From the NCBI GenBank assembly GCA_902494855.1, contig CABUVC010000066.1, positions 1 through 8,190 on the forward strand: a stretch of 8,190 bases of DNA, written 5' to 3'. The stretch is from an uncultured Collinsella sp. GTDB lineage: Bacteria > Actinomycetota > Coriobacteriia > Coriobacteriales > Coriobacteriaceae. Positions 6,230-8,190 of the stretch are shown one piece after another (within the stretch, counting starts at the first letter, position 1; every line of letters begins with the position of its first letter). The position numbers and the translations under genes are program-made. The notes below the pieces were generated by a model. It was not told where the DNA came from. It made no database searches and worked only from the letters and a program-made list of their open reading frames with translations.

Positions 6230-7063
6230 TTAGCGGATGATGGTCGCGCCGGTCTTGTGCGAAACGTAGATGGCGGCCTTGTTGATCGCGACGTTGATGA
6301 GGATGTAGATGACCGCGATAACCAGGTAGACCGACACGAGGGCGTCGTAGTTGGTAATGAGCACGCGGGCATTTTGCATGAGGTCGGGGTAGCTCACGAC
6401 ATAGGCGACGGTGGTGTCCTTGACTACGACCACAAGCTGCGAAATCAACGACGGAATGATAAACCGAATCGCCTGGGGCAATACGATTTTAAAGGTGATT
6501 TTGGCCTTGGAGAGACCGAGCGCCTGGGCTGCCTCGACCTGACCACGCGGCACGGCGTTGACGCCGGCGCGGAAGATCTCGGCAAGTACGCCGGCTGCAG
6601 CGAGCGCGACGGGAAGCGTGAGCATCCAAAACGACGGCAGTGAAATCTTGTACTGAGGCAGCACCAAAAAGAAGAAGTAGATGAACAGCAGGCTCGGCAC
6701 GCCACGGAAGAAATCGGTGAGCACGCGGCAGACCAGCTGCAGCGGCTTGATGTCGCTGGTACGGCCGAGCATGAGGGCTAAGCCCAGTACCAGCGCGATG
6801 GCGCCGGCGGTGAGCGCGACCTTTACCGTGCCCTCAAAACCGGCAAGCAGGAACTTCCAGGTGGTGAGGTGCGTAAAGAAGTACCAGTAATGGACCGAAA
6901 GCTGGCCGGTCACATAAAAGCGCTGCAGTACCAGAGCGATGAGCGCGGCCACGGCAACAAGTGAGATGGCGGTGCCGACGCGAATCTTGGCGCGCATCTT
7001 GGGGCCGGGAGCCTCGTAGAGCGCATCGCGCATGGTGAGCGCGGAGGTGGAGTGCTTGCTCAT
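6230..7063 (-). CDS. Polar amino-acid ABC transporter permease (GluD-like)
   Basis: This 277-residue inner-membrane permease is of the HisM/GlnP family. A roughly 28-residue polar, basic N-terminus precedes a first hydrophobic segment (about 29-46). Further segments lie near 80-100, 124-136, 148-161 and in the C-terminal third. The motif FFRGVPSLL (118-126) corresponds to the family's conserved RGTP-type loop. The cytoplasmic EAA loop, which docks on the ATPase, reads VEAAQALGLSKAK (176-188). Its start codon overlaps the stop of the preceding permease by 4 nt (7060-7063), which implies translational coupling. It is longer than its partner because of the extra N-terminal segment, as in the GluC/GluD pair of actinobacterial glutamate importers. 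The glutamate assignment is by family resemblance and gene order only. Confidence 0.94.
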   Translation of the reverse strand: MSKHSTSALTMRDALYEAPGPKMRAKIRVGTAISLVAVAALIALVLQRFYVTGQLSVHYWYFFTHLTTWKFLLAGFEGTVKVALTAGAIALVLGLALMLGRTSDIKPLQLVCRVLTDFFRGVPSLLFIYFFFLVLPQYKISLPSFWMLTLPVALAAAGVLAEIFRAGVNAVPRGQVEAAQALGLSKAKITFKIVLPQAIRFIIPSLISQLVVVVKDTTVAYVVSYPDLMQNARVLITNYDALVSVYLVIAVIYILINVAINKAAIYVSHKTGATIIR

Positions 7064-7719
7064 CGGAGGATCCTCACCTTCTTATCGATATAGTTGCCAA
7101 TGTGGCTCACCACAAAGGCCGTGCCCAGGTAGCCGAGCGCCGAGATAAAGAACGCGGCGACGCCGCCGAGCGAGCGCGTGTTGATGTAGCTCACCACGCC
7201 GGTGAGCTCCTGCGGTTTAAGCGGCACCTGACTGCCGAGCGCGGTGGTGAGCATGACGGCGATAAAGAGGTTGGTCATGGGCAGTACACTCGAGCGCAGC
7301 GCCTGCGGAATCACGATCTTGGCGAGGATACGGCTGAAGCTCATGCCCAGCGAGCGGGCGGCTTCCACCTGGCCGACACCGACGGTGTTGATGCCACTCA
7401 TAAAGTTCTCGGAGCCAAAGGCCGAGCCCAAAAGGACCGTGGCGACGATAACGCAGGTGCGGTAGGGCAGGACGACCTTGAGCGGCGGCAGCGCATAGAC
7501 GACGATAATGAGCAGCGCGATGCCGGGGATGTTACGGAAGACCTGGACATACAGGTCGCCAAAGACGCGCAGCGGCTTGAGCGGCGACACGCGCATCACG
7601 GTGACGGCGACGGCCAGCACCATGGCGATGGCAAACGACTCAAGCGTCATGCCCCAGGTTGCTAGCAGCGCGTCGATATAGTTCTGGCCATAGAGCGACC
7701 AGAGCTCGGAGAGACTCAT
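7060..7719 (-). CDS. Polar amino-acid ABC transporter permease (GluC-like)
   Basis: This 219-residue permease is the shorter of the pair and has about five hydrophobic segments, beginning near residues 24-42. Conserved features are VFRNIPGIALL (60-70), matching the RNTP-type loop of this family, and the EAA loop VEAARSLGMSFSR (118-130). It should form a heterodimer with the GluD-like subunit. The ATG at 7719 is preceded by GGGAGG (7725-7730) at 5 nt spacing, a strong ribosome binding site. It follows the substrate-binding protein gene after 138 nt that contain a hairpin, so it probably receives less transcript than the binding protein. It ends by overlapping the next permease start. Confidence 0.94.
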   Translation of the reverse strand: MSLSELWSLYGQNYIDALLATWGMTLESFAIAMVLAVAVTVMRVSPLKPLRVFGDLYVQVFRNIPGIALLIIVVYALPPLKVVLPYRTCVIVATVLLGSAFGSENFMSGINTVGVGQVEAARSLGMSFSRILAKIVIPQALRSSVLPMTNLFIAVMLTTALGSQVPLKPQELTGVVSYINTRSLGGVAAFFISALGYLGTAFVVSHIGNYIDKKVRILR

Positions 7720-7743
7720 GCGGACCTCCCGCCGATAAGGAAA

Positions 7744-7769
7744 GGGGCTCCCGTGTGTACGGAAGCCCC
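7744..7769 (-). terminator. Intercistronic hairpin, possible partial terminator after the binding-protein gene
   Basis: In minus-strand RNA, GGGGCUUCCG and CGGGAGCCCC pair over 10 bp with one G-U pair around a 6-nt loop, followed by UUUCCUUAUC. The same position is a C-A mismatch in plus-strand RNA, so the structure suits the minus strand. The tail is too short for strong termination. This fits the common pattern of attenuation or mRNA stabilisation that favours the binding protein over its permeases. The remainder of 7720-7857 shows nothing else I can support. Confidence 0.6.
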
Positions 7770-7857
7770 GACAACTCAGTGAGGAAACAGTTTACCGCAA
7801 TAAAGCACATCATGCGTTTCCATATGGTTTCGTTGCGGCCGTTACCAGGCTCGCTGC

Positions 7858-8190
7858 CTAGGCACCGATCTCGGGCAGCTCGGGAACATTGGTGTCGCCC
7901 GTGCGGTCGCCAATGCAGATCTGCCACAGTTCGGTCCAGGTGCCATCGTCCTCGATCTTCTTAAGGAAGTCGTTGACAAAGGCGACGCCGTCGGAATCGA
8001 GCGGCAGACCGATGCCATAGGGCTCCTTGCTGCCGAAGGGCTTGCCGGCGATCTTGTACTTACCGGGCTCGCGGACCAGGGCGCTCTGCTGCATGTTGTT
8101 ATCGATGACGTAGGCGTCAACGCGGCCCTGCTGGAGTGCCTGGCGGGCCTCCTCGTCGGTCTTGAACTCCTGCTGGCTGGCCTTGGGGGC
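7858..8190 (-). CDS. Polar amino-acid ABC transporter substrate-binding protein, C-terminal part (5' end outside window)
   Basis: The last 110 residues are visible, and the reading frame stays open to the right edge. Hallmarks of the family 3 extracellular solute-binding proteins are FKTDEEARQALQQGRVDAYVIDN (split here by the cut gene into the usual helix and strand), followed by PYGIGLPLDSDGVAFVNDF and a final helix with DGTWTELW. The protein would be secreted and lipid-anchored in a Gram-positive, but the signal peptide lies outside the window. It is the first visible gene of the transporter operon and is followed by a hairpin. A lone Cys sits in the C-terminal LWQICIGDRTG segment. The ligand is a polar amino acid, with glutamate favoured by the permease types; this is inferred. 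Confidence 0.93.
   Translation of the reverse strand, partial: APKASQQEFKTDEEARQALQQGRVDAYVIDNNMQQSALVREPGKYKIAGKPFGSKEPYGIGLPLDSDGVAFVNDFLKKIEDDGTWTELWQICIGDRTGDTNVPELPEIGA

Noticed and set aside
5363..6643. A 426-codon open frame on the plus strand opposite the ATPase and permease
   Set aside because: The His/Asp/Gly-rich translation is the typical antisense of a high-GC ABC gene. The minus strand carries complete ABC motifs and ribosome binding sites.
7102..7665. A 187-codon plus-strand frame opposite the GluC-like permease
   Set aside because: It has a charged, repetitive composition without recognisable motifs and no start signal. It is a shadow of the permease gene.
7820..7831. CCATATGG palindrome between the binding-protein and permease genes
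   Set aside because: It is an 8-bp palindrome whose flanks are not inverted repeats. It is too short to support an operator or attachment site.

Overview
The window looks like ordinary chromosome from a high-GC, Gram-positive gut-type actinobacterium. A Coriobacteriia member such as Collinsella would fit. This is an inference from the GC-rich coding style, the Shine-Dalgarno sites, the actinobacterial-type glutamate-family ABC operon and a FemAB-like peptidoglycan enzyme fragment. No rRNA or marker gene is present to prove it. I see no tRNA, rRNA, CRISPR array, insertion sequence or phage gene.

Layout. (1) The left edge (1-931, minus) holds a radical SAM protein that runs in frame into a FemAB-like peptidoglycan-bridge acyltransferase segment cut by the window edge. 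(2) A divergent intergenic region carries a GTTAA-TCTG-TTAAC inverted repeat. It is followed by an alpha/beta hydrolase (1157-1954, plus). (3) A two-gene signalling unit follows (2166-4426, plus). Its first gene is a multidomain protein with the order PAS-like, degenerate GGDEF, receiver, HD-GYP; its second is a stand-alone histidine phosphotransfer (HPt) protein. (4) A strong hairpin (4470-4510) separates this unit from convergent genes. (5) The right half is one minus-strand cluster, read from right to left: a polar amino-acid binding protein (cut by the right edge), an intercistronic hairpin, two permeases overlapping by 4 nt, the ATPase, then a class I amidotransferase-like peptidase C26 (gamma-glutamyl-GABA hydrolase family).

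How the genes may work together. The HPt protein could pass phosphate to or from Asp323 of the receiver domain and so control the HD-GYP c-di-GMP phosphodiesterase. The GGDEF domain has lost its catalytic signature but keeps the RxxD inhibitory site, so it may sense c-di-GMP rather than make it. The ABC operon probably imports glutamate, glutamine or a related polar amino acid. The C26 hydrolase at its 3' end could process an imported or intracellular gamma-glutamyl compound.

The most unusual items are the radical SAM/FemAB chimera, which has a matching step in codon composition, and the PAS/GGDEF*/REC/HD-GYP plus HPt pair. No entirely new system is evident.
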